This document shows, one piece after another, positions 32,301 to 41,822 of a stretch of 64,000 nucleotides of DNA. The translations under genes were made by a program, and so were the position numbers. Source of the DNA: Bacillus_BE sp042263505 (GTDB lineage Bacteria > Bacillota > Bacilli > Bacillales > Cytobacillaceae); NCBI RefSeq assembly GCF_042263505.1, contig NZ_JBHKFI010000001.1, positions 62,001 through 126,000 on the forward strand, given 5' to 3'. The number at the start of each line of letters is the position of its first letter. The stretch's first letter is position 1. Below the pieces are notes generated by a model. It made no database searches, was not told where the DNA came from, and worked only from the letters and a program-made list of their open reading frames with translations.

Positions 32301-35207
32301 ATGGTTAAGACAATTTCTTGTGTTTATGACAATGAGGCGCAATTAATTAATTTTATTACAGAATACGAGTTATTTGATTATCCAAATCTCCTTGTTCAAG
32401 GCTTTTTGGGACAAGTGGAAAAAGATATTATATTGGATATTCAAAAAGTAATAAGAAATCAATTGCCTCATGCAGTCATGGTTGGATGTACAACTGCAGG
32501 ACAAATTTATGATGGCTGCCTTCTCGAACAGGAAATTGTTCTTTCTTTTACTATTTTTGAAAAAACGGAAGTTGATTCATTAGTGCTTCATTTAGATTCT
32601 TTTGAAAATAGTTTTGAAATGGGAAAGAATTTGGTCTCACAGCTAACCTCCTTTCAAACGAAGGTTCTACTTCTTTACCCTTCCGGCTATGATCTGGATG
32701 TTCAGAAATTAATTGAGGGAGTATATCATGAGAACCCTGATATTACGATTTCTGGAGGAATAGCAGGGGGGAAAAACCTTTTTGAAAATAGTTTTTCTTT
32801 TAATCTATCGGAAATGACAAATAAGGGAGTAGTCGCAGTAGCCTTAAACAGTGAGGTTTTGAAAGCAAAGACGATCTCAAATTATCAGTGGCAGGAGATT
32901 GGACATTCATTTACTGTTACGAAATCAAAAGGAACCACCATTTATTCAATTGATAATAAGAAGCCTAATCAAATAATAAAACAGTACTTAGGGGAGAATT
33001 TTATCCAGGAGCTACCTAAGATTGGTGTAGAATTTCCCTTTATTTATGAGAGAAATGGCGATAAGATTTCGGTATTTATTTTAAAATTATTAAAAGATGG
33101 ATCGATTATTGTTAATCGTTCCATTAAAGAGGGTGAAAGACTCACTCTTGCTTATCCAAATATTAAAGAAATTATGGAAGATTCCGCAAAAGTTTTCCGC
33201 AAACTTTCTAAGAAACCTGTGGAAACCATGTTTATTTATAGCTGTATTGCCAGAAAACTGGTTATGCGTGATTTCACGGAGGCAGAGTTAAAGGAGTTCC
33301 ACTCTCTGGGTTCGACTGCAGGATTTTTTGCAAACGGAGAAATTAGCTATAGTAAAGAAGGAATACCGGAAATTGTTGGTCATTCGATGTCACTGATTAC
33401 CTTATCAGAAAATGAGAAAAAGCAAATTGTTAAGCCAACAACTTTTCAATACAATATTCCGGATAGCATGAATTCCATAATGACACTCACACATTTAATG
33501 CAAGCATCTCAACAAGATATTAATCATCTAAATGATTATTTAGTGGTTTCAGAGCAGTATTATAAATCTTTGTTTGATAATAATATGGATTTAGTATATT
33601 CCCTTGATTTACATGGAAACTTTACATCGGTTAATCCTGCCTTTCTGAAGGCATTTGGTTATGAAAAACATGAAATCATTGGGTCTTCAGCCCTTAAATA
33701 TTTAAAAAATGAAGATATACCACGGGTCAGGATGCACTTCTATCGAGCTCTTAAAGGTAGTGATCAGTATTATAATATTGAAATTCCCTCAAAAGATGGG
33801 AAAGTGAATCTATATCATATAAAAACAATTCCTATTACCATCAACGGGGAAACGGTTGGTATTTATGGCATTGGTCAAAATATTACCGAAAAAATGAAAA
33901 TCGAAGAAAAAGTGACTCAATTAGCTTATTATGATCAAGAGACAGGATTGCCTAATCGCATGAAGTTAACGGATACATTGAAGGAAATGCTGGAAAAGGC
34001 AAAGAAAAAGAAACGGAAGCTTGCTGTTTTTTCGATTGATATGGACCGTTTTAATATGATTAATGATAGTCTTGGACACTTTGCAGGCGATACAATTTTG
34101 AAGGAAATTGCCTTTCGTATTCAAAATATACTTCCAAAAGGAGCTTTTTTGGGTCGATTTAGCGGAGATAAATTTAGCTTGATTTTATCGGAAAATGTTA
34201 ATAATGAAGAGATTATTTTGTTATCCAAAAAAATACTTGAAGCGATTTCAAAGCCCATTTACTTTGAAAATCAAGAGATTTTTCTCGCAGCAAGTATCGG
34301 CGTCAGCCTGTTTCCCGATGATGGATTGGATGTGGATGCGCTATTTAAAAACGCGGATATTGGCGTGAACCGTTCAAAAGCATATGGTGGAAATCGGATC
34401 ACCTTATTTTCTTTAGAAATGGATGAAGAAGCGAAGGTACGACTTGAACTTGAAAGCTATTTACGAAAAGCACTGCAAAAGGATGAATTTTATTTATGTT
34501 ATCAGCCATTAATTGATTTAAATACAAATCAAATTTATGGTAGTGAGGCGCTTATTCGTTGGAATCATCCGAAACTTGGACTGGTACCTCCTGCTGATTT
34601 TATTCCATTAGCTGAAGAAACGGGATTAATTGGAGATATTGGCAGATGGGTGCTAAGAACGGCATGCAAGCAAAATAAAAAATGGCAATTGATGGGCCAT
34701 GAGAAGCTTTCCATTGCGGTTAATGTTTCTGCCCATCAGTTTCAGCATCATGATTTTATTAATGATGTTAAATTAGCCTTGTATGAATCAGGGCTTGAGC
34801 CGCAATATTTAACTTTGGAATTAACAGAAAGTGCAATGATCCGGAATATCGATTATAGTATTGCTGTGTTTGAAATTCTTCAGCAATTAGGTGTAAAAGT
34901 ATCGATTGATGACTTTGGAACAGGCTATTCATCGTTAAGTTATTTACGAAATTTACCGATTAACACATTGAAAATTGATCGTTCATTTATTAACAATATA
35001 AGTAAAGATTCGATTGATGTTGCGATTGTGAAGGCGATTATTACAATGGGACATGGCCTGGATGTAGAAGTAGTTGCTGAAGGAGTCGAAAGTAAAAATC
35101 AGCTCATCCTTCTCCAAGAATTAAACTGTCATTATGCACAAGGTTATTTTATTGATAAACCGCTTAATACGAAGCTTTTTGAAGAGAAAATTATTAATGC
35201 AAATTGA
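32301..35207 (+). CDS. FIST-PAS-GGDEF-EAL cyclic-di-GMP protein
   Basis: 968 residues, cytoplasmic (no membrane helix). A FIST sensor pair fills about 1-380 ('HAVMVGCTTAGQIYDG', 'GSTAGFFANGEI'), then a PAS domain (about 420-535), a GGDEF domain (about 550-700) whose signature reads S-G-D-K-F, and an EAL domain (about 715-968) with intact 'SEALIRW', 'TESAM', 'DDFGTGYSS' and 'VVAEGVE'. The cyclase half therefore looks inactive or GTP-sensing, and the EAL half an active c-di-GMP phosphodiesterase. FIST domains are thought to sense small ligands such as amino acids. The ATG at 32301 follows TTGGTGATT. Confidence 0.9.
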   Translation: MVKTISCVYDNEAQLINFITEYELFDYPNLLVQGFLGQVEKDIILDIQKVIRNQLPHAVMVGCTTAGQIYDGCLLEQEIVLSFTIFEKTEVDSLVLHLDSFENSFEMGKNLVSQLTSFQTKVLLLYPSGYDLDVQKLIEGVYHENPDITISGGIAGGKNLFENSFSFNLSEMTNKGVVAVALNSEVLKAKTISNYQWQEIGHSFTVTKSKGTTIYSIDNKKPNQIIKQYLGENFIQELPKIGVEFPFIYERNGDKISVFILKLLKDGSIIVNRSIKEGERLTLAYPNIKEIMEDSAKVFRKLSKKPVETMFIYSCIARKLVMRDFTEAELKEFHSLGSTAGFFANGEISYSKEGIPEIVGHSMSLITLSENEKKQIVKPTTFQYNIPDSMNSIMTLTHLMQASQQDINHLNDYLVVSEQYYKSLFDNNMDLVYSLDLHGNFTSVNPAFLKAFGYEKHEIIGSSALKYLKNEDIPRVRMHFYRALKGSDQYYNIEIPSKDGKVNLYHIKTIPITINGETVGIYGIGQNITEKMKIEEKVTQLAYYDQETGLPNRMKLTDTLKEMLEKAKKKKRKLAVFSIDMDRFNMINDSLGHFAGDTILKEIAFRIQNILPKGAFLGRFSGDKFSLILSENVNNEEIILLSKKILEAISKPIYFENQEIFLAASIGVSLFPDDGLDVDALFKNADIGVNRSKAYGGNRITLFSLEMDEEAKVRLELESYLRKALQKDEFYLCYQPLIDLNTNQIYGSEALIRWNHPKLGLVPPADFIPLAEETGLIGDIGRWVLRTACKQNKKWQLMGHEKLSIAVNVSAHQFQHHDFINDVKLALYESGLEPQYLTLELTESAMIRNIDYSIAVFEILQQLGVKVSIDDFGTGYSSLSYLRNLPINTLKIDRSFINNISKDSIDVAIVKAIITMGHGLDVEVVAEGVESKNQLILLQELNCHYAQGYFIDKPLNTKLFEEKIINAN

Positions 35208-35269
35208 AAGATTGAAATGTAACCAAGCTTTTTGATATTTATCAAGATTTTGCTAATGGAGGGGCAAAG

Positions 35270-35380
35270 ATGACAAAGGCGATCATACTAATCTTCATAA
35301 TTGGTACTATCCTAGTGTTTATGTATACCGTCTGGCTTATTTCAAGGTACATCTCTCCAAAATCTAAAGCTAGGAAATAG
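35270..35380 (+). CDS. 36-residue single-span membrane peptide
   Basis: 'MTKAIILIFIIGTILVFMYTVWLI' forms one hydrophobic helix followed by a basic tail ('SRYISPKSKARK'), so N-out/C-in is likely. TGGAGGGG lies six bases before the ATG, and a terminator hairpin follows at 35420. It resembles many small Bacillus membrane peptides; I cannot name a family. It could travel with the preceding c-di-GMP gene or act alone. Confidence 0.6.
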   Translation: MTKAIILIFIIGTILVFMYTVWLISRYISPKSKARK

Positions 35381-35419
35381 AAGAAAAGGCTTGGAAATGA
35401 AAAGAAAATACGATTAAGT

Positions 35420-35500
35420 GGCTAACTTTAGAGAGCTATCCAACGAGAAGAATTCTAAACGAATTTTGAGGAAGATGCTATTTGGGGTTAGCCTTTTTTT
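35420..35500 (+). terminator. Long-range stem with T7 after the small peptide gene
   Basis: GGCTAAC (35420-35426) pairs with GTTAGCC (35487-35493), followed by seven T; AGAATTC/GAATTTT forms an inner stem. It lies just upstream of the exporter operon, so it may be a terminator or a leader attenuator of that operon. Confidence 0.6.
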
Positions 35501-35526
35501 AATTCATTTTAAAGGAGGGTTCATTT

Positions 35527-36459
35527 GTGCTAGAGGTTATTGGGTTAACAAAAGAATTTAAGAATCATATTGCTGTTAGCGATGTTTGTTTGAAATTGCA
35601 TCAGGGAGAGACGGTTGGATTACTTGGACCGAATGGAGCGGGGAAATCAACTACGATTTCCATAATTTCTTCCTTAATCCAACCAAATTCAGGGGATATT
35701 CAAATAAAAGGCGAGAGTATTTTAAAATCTCCTGAGAAAATTCGCAATATTCTCGGTGTAGTCCCGCAGGAGATCGCACTATATATGGAGTTAACCGCCA
35801 AAGAAAATCTCGAATTTTTCGGCAGAATTCATCGCATCCCAAAACCGCTTTTAAAGAGTAGAGTAGAAGAAACTTTGGAGATGATTGGACTATCCGATCG
35901 GGCCAAAGATTTAGTAAAGACATTCTCCGGTGGGATGAAAAGGCGATTAAACATAGGTGCTGCTCTATTACACGAACCAGAGCTGATTATTATGGATGAA
36001 CCAACGGTTGGGATTGATCCACAATCGCGGAATTATATTTTAAAAACGGTAAAAAGATTAAATAAGGAAAAGAACATGACCGTTCTTTACACCAGTCATT
36101 ATATGGAGGAAGTTGAATATCTTTGTGACCGGATCTATATCATGGATCATGGGAAAATCATTGCCTCCGGAACAAAAGAGGATATAAAAAATATCTTATC
36201 CTCCGAGCAGTCGATCATTGTAAAGGTGGAAATGATGAAGGATGAATTCATTCAGGAATTAAAGAATCATTCTTGTATTAATCATGTATCAGTTCAAGAA
36301 AACACAGCGACAGTGATTGTTCCAAAACAATTAAATATATTAAAAGATTTATTTAAACTTGCAGATGCTCGAAAAGTCAATATTATTTCTATTAATATTG
36401 AGACTCCTACGCTGGAGGATGTTTTCTTACATTTAACGGGACGTCAATTAAGAAACTGA
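35527..36459 (+). CDS. ABC-2 type exporter ATP-binding protein
   Basis: 310 residues. Walker A 'GPNGAGKSTTISI', Q-loop 'VPQEIALYMELTAKENLEFFG', signature 'FSGGMKRRLNIGAALLHEP', Walker B 'LIIMDEPTVGIDPQ', H-loop 'TSHYMEE', and a C-terminal accessory domain of about 80 residues, as in CcmA/DrrA-type drug and lipid exporters. First gene of a three-gene operon; the GTG start follows AAAGGAGGG. Confidence 0.92.
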   Translation: MLEVIGLTKEFKNHIAVSDVCLKLHQGETVGLLGPNGAGKSTTISIISSLIQPNSGDIQIKGESILKSPEKIRNILGVVPQEIALYMELTAKENLEFFGRIHRIPKPLLKSRVEETLEMIGLSDRAKDLVKTFSGGMKRRLNIGAALLHEPELIIMDEPTVGIDPQSRNYILKTVKRLNKEKNMTVLYTSHYMEEVEYLCDRIYIMDHGKIIASGTKEDIKNILSSEQSIIVKVEMMKDEFIQELKNHSCINHVSVQENTATVIVPKQLNILKDLFKLADARKVNIISINIETPTLEDVFLHLTGRQLRN

Positions 36460-36469
36460 GGTGAATAGG

Positions 36470-37735
36470 ATGCTATTACACATAATCAAAAAGGATTTGC
36501 TGATGTTTTGGAGGAGACCTCGTGAATTGATTACATTATTATTAATGCCTTTTGTACTTATAGCAATTCTTGGTTCTGCCTTAAGTGCGATTAACGATGG
36601 AGGGACGCCTGATATAGATATTCAACTTGCAGTGGTGAATAAAGACCAGCCAGATGCGGCCAAAGTAAAGATGAAGGAAAGCATCATAAAGTCAGGTCTT
36701 CCTAGAGAAACACAAGCACAAATGACTGCTGCTATGGAAGACTTTAATCCTACGAATACCCTATTACATAATGTTTTAGAAAGTAAGGAACTTAACAAGA
36801 CAATTCATATTAAATATTTAGATTCCATTCCAGCATCAGAAAAGGAAAAGCTAAAATATAGTGCCATAGCTATCATTCCTGAAAATTTTTCGTTGCAATT
36901 TTATCAACATGTCTTTAGCAAAATAGGAGCTGCCCCTGAAATAAAGCTGGAAGAAAACGAATCAAAGTCATTAGAGTCAAAAGTGGTGAAGGATATCTTT
37001 ACTAGTTTTGAAGAACAGGTAACGTTATATTCAACATTAATATCTGCTCATATTCAACCAGCTCAGCTTCAAGAAAAAACAGCTAAACAGATTGGTAAAA
37101 TCGAAACAGTAGCGAAGAAGGAACCAATTAATACCGTAAGCTACTACGCCATTGGAATGAGCGTGATGTTTATATTCTATGTTGCTTCAACCATCGCCTC
37201 TTTAGCCTATGAACAAAAGGAAAGCCAAGTCTATAATCGAATTTTACTTGCGAATGTACCGAAATTAAGTATTTTCGTAGGGATTTTTCTTTCTACATTT
37301 ATCGTGGTGTTCTTACAAATCAATATACTTTTTGGCATGTCTGCACTTATTTTTCATGTTCATTGGTCGAATGTTATTGGATATATTGTTGTCACGATTT
37401 TGCTCTCTATGATGATTGGAGGATTTGCAGTTTTGCTTTCAGCCATAAGCTATCGTGGGAAATCGGAGAAAACATCTCAAATTTTCGGTTCCTTTCTTGT
37501 TCCCATATTAGCCTTTTTGGGAGGAAGCTTTTTTCCAGTATCCCAATTCGGTGAAGGTTTTGAATTTTTTTCAAGCTTTACACCTGGAGGAGCAGGAATC
37601 TCCGCCTTTATGAAAATGATGCAAGGCTATTCTTTAGCAGATATTTCAACCCAAATGTCTTCTATCATGGTTACTGTCCTATTACTGGTGGCGGTGGCAT
37701 TATTGATTCAACCAAATCGAGGTGATTCAGCATGA
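36470..37735 (+). CDS. ABC-2 exporter permease (first subunit)
   Basis: 421 residues. One N-terminal membrane helix (about 22-42), a large extracytoplasmic domain (about 45-225), then five C-terminal helices, the ABC2_membrane_3 layout (YhgE/NatB-like). The ATG at 36470 lies five bases after GAGGTGA; GTG 36461 is inside that site. It overlaps the next permease by four bases (ATGA). It probably forms a heterodimer with that subunit; substrate unknown, perhaps a toxic peptide or lipid. Confidence 0.88.
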   Translation: MLLHIIKKDLLMFWRRPRELITLLLMPFVLIAILGSALSAINDGGTPDIDIQLAVVNKDQPDAAKVKMKESIIKSGLPRETQAQMTAAMEDFNPTNTLLHNVLESKELNKTIHIKYLDSIPASEKEKLKYSAIAIIPENFSLQFYQHVFSKIGAAPEIKLEENESKSLESKVVKDIFTSFEEQVTLYSTLISAHIQPAQLQEKTAKQIGKIETVAKKEPINTVSYYAIGMSVMFIFYVASTIASLAYEQKESQVYNRILLANVPKLSIFVGIFLSTFIVVFLQINILFGMSALIFHVHWSNVIGYIVVTILLSMMIGGFAVLLSAISYRGKSEKTSQIFGSFLVPILAFLGGSFFPVSQFGEGFEFFSSFTPGGAGISAFMKMMQGYSLADISTQMSSIMVTVLLLVAVALLIQPNRGDSA

Positions 37736-38829
37736 TGGCCATAATTAAAGCAAAACTATTGTTATTAAAACGCAAACCGGGCGGCTTTATTGCAACAACG
37801 ATAATTTGCATCGCTTTTGCATTTATTATGGGGATGTCCTCGTCAGGAAAAGTTGTGATTCCGGTTTATAGCTCGATGCCAAATCAACCATTACAAAAAA
37901 TAGTGAAGGAATTAAATCAAGGGGATGCTTATCAGTTTAAGATTGAAGACAAGAAATTGATGATGAATCGGATTGCAGAAGGAAAAGCAGAGCTAGGTGT
38001 CGAACTTAATGCCGACCATTTTACCATATACCGAGTGAGTGATTCACAAAATTTATATGTAATTGATTCTTATTTAGAAGGATATTATCGAGAAATGCTC
38101 CAGAAGCAAGGAATATTGGAAATAGCCAAGAATAAAACGGTAGGGAAGGGGATTATTGAAAAATTAGAACATGATAAATCCTTGGTGGTTCATTCTGCCT
38201 CCTATAAGGATCATTCGGATCCGGTTTATAATCAAAGCTTACAAGGGTTGTTTGGCTTTGCTTTATTCTTTTCTATTTTTACCGTTGCTTTTCATGTTGT
38301 TGAGATATTAAAGGATAAGCGTGATGGGATTTGGGATCGTCTTATTATTTCTCCTACTAAGAAAATTCAGGTGTACCTGGCTCATTTGATTTTTGCATTT
38401 TTAATTGGCTATTTACAAATCAGTCTTATTTTTATCATTTTAAAATTTGGAGCTGGGATTGATTTTTATGGTGGATTAGCTGAAGCTTTAGTCGTCATTA
38501 TTCCATATTTATTCGCCATTGTCGCCTTAGCTATTTTGTTAACAGGATTGGTAAAGACAATGAGCCAATATAATGCGATTGTGCCGCTCATAAGTGTTAG
38601 CATGGCTATGGTGGGTGGTGCTTACTGGCCGATTGAAATTGTTTCCTCTAAAGTGATTATAGCGATTTCAAAAGTGGTACCGATTACGTATGGAATGGAA
38701 TTATTAAAAGGAGTGACGATTTCTGGTCAATCGTTTTCAGAATTAACTTTTCCCATTTTGATTTTATTATTGATGGGTATTGTCATGATGGGTGTCGGCA
38801 TTAGCCTGATTGAGAGAAGGCATGTTTAA
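37732..38829 (+). CDS. ABC-2 exporter permease (second subunit)
   Basis: 365 residues with the same plan as the preceding gene: a helix at about 18-36, an external domain to about 170, then five to six helices ('LFGFALFFSIFTVAFHVVEILKDKRDGIWDRLI' is the typical ABC-2 coupling region). It starts at the ATG overlapping the upstream stop. Last gene of the operon. The 38830-38980 gap has no gene and no obvious promoter. Confidence 0.88.
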   Translation: MMAIIKAKLLLLKRKPGGFIATTIICIAFAFIMGMSSSGKVVIPVYSSMPNQPLQKIVKELNQGDAYQFKIEDKKLMMNRIAEGKAELGVELNADHFTIYRVSDSQNLYVIDSYLEGYYREMLQKQGILEIAKNKTVGKGIIEKLEHDKSLVVHSASYKDHSDPVYNQSLQGLFGFALFFSIFTVAFHVVEILKDKRDGIWDRLIISPTKKIQVYLAHLIFAFLIGYLQISLIFIILKFGAGIDFYGGLAEALVVIIPYLFAIVALAILLTGLVKTMSQYNAIVPLISVSMAMVGGAYWPIEIVSSKVIIAISKVVPITYGMELLKGVTISGQSFSELTFPILILLLMGIVMMGVGISLIERRHV

Positions 38830-38986
38830 TTTTGGCTGACGATTATAGTTTATTATTTTTTCACATAAAAAAATGAACACACCGGCTCCTGTGGGAATGC
38901 AACAAGGTGGTCCGCTACTGCCTAAGTGTATTTAAATTACGTTTTTTTTAAGTACAATCTATATGAAAGTGGAATTCATTATTGAA

Positions 38987-39023
38987 GGAGGAATCATTTT
39001 GGCCGATTCCTCCTCATTTTTTT
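38987..39023. terminator. Terminator between the exporter operon and the YisN-like gene
   Basis: AGGAGGAATC pairs with GATTCCTCCT, followed by C-A-T7. The minus-strand gene ends inside it. The AAGGAGGAATC arm looks like a ribosome site but precedes no reading frame. Confidence 0.8.
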
Positions 39024-39580
39024 AAATATTTTTCAATCACTAATCGCTTTCCATTATTTAAGGTAAATTCAAAGCGATCACTTTTTCCTTCAAAGTAACT
39101 AAAATGATGCTGAACATTACAGATTTCTTCTTGATTATCGAAAATCATAAAGTTTACCCCGTTTTTCCGTTCTTGATTTTCGAGAAATTCTAATTGATTA
39201 TAACAATAAAGACAATCAAAGATGGAAAATTTTAAGGTGTTTAAATTAGAAATAAAATGGTAAAAAGCATCATCACTAATTTCCTCTAATAATTTATCCA
39301 ATGAATAAATAAGGGGCTTTCGAATCCGTACTTGATCTTGGTTTTTTAAAAAGATGATTTCATCCCCGAAGCTGATTTTCCCATTTTCAAATAAAATTCC
39401 TTTTTTCCAACGGTTAAAACGAAAAACCTCCATTTCCTGATGAAGGAATTCATCTAATAGAGAAGCTTCGTCTGTTTCCACATCGAAAAAAACCCATTGG
39501 TCATTTATGCTTTCTACATTCCCTTCAATAAAGGCACGGGTTTGAAATTCATAAAGTTTCGTTCGTTGCTGTCTATTCAT
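39014..39580 (-). CDS. yisN: YisN-like DUF2777 protein
   Basis: 188 residues, soluble, rich in Phe, Glu and Lys, with 'CLYCYNQLEF' as the only Cys pair. Length, the start 'MNRQQRTKLYEFQTRAFIEG' and its place beside asnO match the DUF2777 protein (YisN) of Bacillus; function unknown. The second of two tandem ATGs (39580) is six bases from GGAGG; the first is three bases away. It is divergent from asnO. Confidence 0.75.
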   Translation of the reverse strand: MNRQQRTKLYEFQTRAFIEGNVESINDQWVFFDVETDEASLLDEFLHQEMEVFRFNRWKKGILFENGKISFGDEIIFLKNQDQVRIRKPLIYSLDKLLEEISDDAFYHFISNLNTLKFSIFDCLYCYNQLEFLENQERKNGVNFMIFDNQEEICNVQHHFSYFEGKSDRFEFTLNNGKRLVIEKYLKK

Positions 39581-39741
39581 CATTAACCTCCATTAAAATC
39601 CTTCACATTCTTTGTAGACAGATTTAGCTGAATTTAAACAATAGGGCATATCATTTAGGACAAATAACCATTTTTAAAATGCTGCATAATATAAAACATA
39701 TTTCAACTGTACTGCATGTTCCGCAAAGGGAGGAGATTGAC

Positions 39742-41592
39742 ATGTGTGGAATTACAGGCTGGATAGAATATGAAAGAGACATGATAAAGGAAAGAAGCAC
39801 GATTTCAAAAATGACGGAATCCTTAGCTAGACGTGGACCTGATGATACCAATCTCTGGTTGAAACCTCATGTGGGATTTGGTCATAAAAGATTAGTCGTT
39901 GTGGATCCCGAAGGCGGCAGGCAGCCAATGACAAGATTAAAGAATGATTCTTCTTTCACCGTTTGCTATAACGGTGAATTATACAATACTGAGGATTTGC
40001 GCAAAGAGTTACTAATAAAAGGATATTCTTTTAGCGGTCATTCTGATACAGAAGTTTTGCTTACAGCTTACATGGAATGGGAAGAAAATTGTGTTGAATA
40101 TTTTAATGGGATATTTGCTTTTGCAATTTGGGATGAACAGAAGGAAAAGCTCTTTATTGGAAGAGATCGCTTAGGGGTTAAGCCGCTTTTTTATAAGGAA
40201 ACCAATGATGGTCTGCTCTTTGGCTCTGAAATAAAAGCGATTCTTTCCCATCCAGATGTTCGTGCGGAACTGGATCGAGAAAGCCTAGCAGAAGTATTTA
40301 GCTTGGCTCCATCACGAACACCTGGAAGCGGCGTGTTTCGGGGAATTAAAGAATTGAGACCAGCTCATGCCTTAACTCTTTCCAAAAATGGCTTAAAGAT
40401 ATGGCGCTACTGGAATGTAAAAAGTGAAAGACATGAGGACGATTTAGGGGAGACAACGGCAAAAGTAAGAGAGCTTGTAAATGATGCAGTCAAAAGGCAA
40501 TTAGTTTCAGATGTCCCACTATGTACGTTTCTATCTGGTGGATTGGATTCAAGTGCCATCACAGCGATTGCAGCGAATAGCTATTTAGAAGAAGGTAAAG
40601 GTCGTCTGCATACGTATTCAATTGATTATGAAGGAAATGATCAGTTTTTTAAGAAAAGCGAATTTCAGCCCAATTCCGATACGGAATTTATCAATCAGAT
40701 GAAGGATCGTTTTCAGACGGAGCACCACTATAGTGTCATTTCTCAAGACCAGCTCGTTGAATATTTATTCGAGGCAATTGAAGTTAGAGATTTACCAGGA
40801 ATGGCGGATGTAGATTCTTCTTTACTATGGTTCTGTAGGGAAATTAAAAAGGATTTTGTTGTCAGTTTATCAGGAGAATGTGCAGATGAAATTTTTGGAG
40901 GGTATCCTTGGTTTCACCGCTCAGAGGATTTTCATCGGGAAGGATTTCCATGGATGCGTTCCATAGAAGAAAGACAAGGATTATTAAGTGACCATTGGCA
41001 AAAACGTTTAAATTTAAAGGAATATGCGCTTGAAAAGTATCGCGATTCGATTGCGGAGACTCCAAAATTAGATGGAGAAAGCAAGGAAGATGCGAAAAGA
41101 AGAGAATTATTTTATTTAAATATGATTTGGTTCATGACCACCTTGTTAGATCGCAAAGATCGCATGAGTATGGGAGCTAGTCTGGAGGTGAGGGTACCTT
41201 TTGCTGATCACCGTTTAGTGGAGTATGTTTGGAATATTCCTTGGGATATGAAAATGTATGGGGATCGTGAGAAGGGATTATTAAGAAGAGCTTTAGAAGG
41301 AATATTGCCAGAGGATATTTTGTATCGGAAAAAGAGTCCATATCCGAAGACCCACCATCCGAAATATACGAAGGCGGTACAGGCTATTTTACGTGATATT
41401 ATGAGCGATAAGCAATCCGTGCTTTTTGAGTTTTTTAATAAGGAGAAGTTAACGAATTTAATCGAAACAGAGGGCAACTCTTTTAAGGAACCGTGGTTTG
41501 GACAATTGATGACTGGTCCGCAGCTTTTAGCTCAATTAGTCCAAATTCATCATTGGTTTAATCATTATCATATTAATATCGTTGATCACTAA
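39742..41592 (+). CDS. asnO: Glutamine-hydrolysing asparagine synthetase AsnO
   Basis: 616 residues. The ATG at 39742 gives an N-terminal Met-Cys-Gly-Ile-Thr-Gly, so Cys2 becomes the glutaminase nucleophile after Met removal; longer frames to 39679 hide it and are rejected. Class II glutaminase features ('SLARRGPDD', 'NGELYN') are followed by the synthetase PP-loop 'FLSGGLDSSAI' and 'SGECADEIFGGYPWF'. It makes asparagine from aspartate, ATP and glutamine nitrogen. AsnO is the sporulation-linked paralogue in B. subtilis; the symbol follows synteny with yisN. AGGGAGGAG precedes the start. Confidence 0.93.
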   Translation: MCGITGWIEYERDMIKERSTISKMTESLARRGPDDTNLWLKPHVGFGHKRLVVVDPEGGRQPMTRLKNDSSFTVCYNGELYNTEDLRKELLIKGYSFSGHSDTEVLLTAYMEWEENCVEYFNGIFAFAIWDEQKEKLFIGRDRLGVKPLFYKETNDGLLFGSEIKAILSHPDVRAELDRESLAEVFSLAPSRTPGSGVFRGIKELRPAHALTLSKNGLKIWRYWNVKSERHEDDLGETTAKVRELVNDAVKRQLVSDVPLCTFLSGGLDSSAITAIAANSYLEEGKGRLHTYSIDYEGNDQFFKKSEFQPNSDTEFINQMKDRFQTEHHYSVISQDQLVEYLFEAIEVRDLPGMADVDSSLLWFCREIKKDFVVSLSGECADEIFGGYPWFHRSEDFHREGFPWMRSIEERQGLLSDHWQKRLNLKEYALEKYRDSIAETPKLDGESKEDAKRRELFYLNMIWFMTTLLDRKDRMSMGASLEVRVPFADHRLVEYVWNIPWDMKMYGDREKGLLRRALEGILPEDILYRKKSPYPKTHHPKYTKAVQAILRDIMSDKQSVLFEFFNKEKLTNLIETEGNSFKEPWFGQLMTGPQLLAQLVQIHHWFNHYHINIVDH

Positions 41593-41602
41593 AATCGTTT
41601 GG

Positions 41603-41632
41603 ACATCACCCATTTGGGTGGTGTTCTTTTTT
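41603..41632 (+). terminator. Terminator of asnO
   Basis: ACATCACCC pairs with GGGTGGTGT around ATTT, followed by a T run. Confidence 0.9.
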
Positions 41633-41822
41633 AGTTAAGAGATTTAGAGTTAGGAAGAAGATAAAAAAGTCTTTAAGAAAAACAGAATGACTTCTACTAG
41701 ATGTTTTCCGATAATTTGATATACTTTGTTGTGGGTACATTGTTTGGTTAAGCTTTTATAATGGATGTGAACAAAGGAGTCGAATGATTCAAAATATGAA
41801 GATTTCGAAGAAGGGGGCGGAG

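Noticed and set aside
38981..39002. Ribosome-site-like AAGGAGGAATC followed by TTG
   Set aside because: It is one arm of the terminator stem and opens no reading frame.
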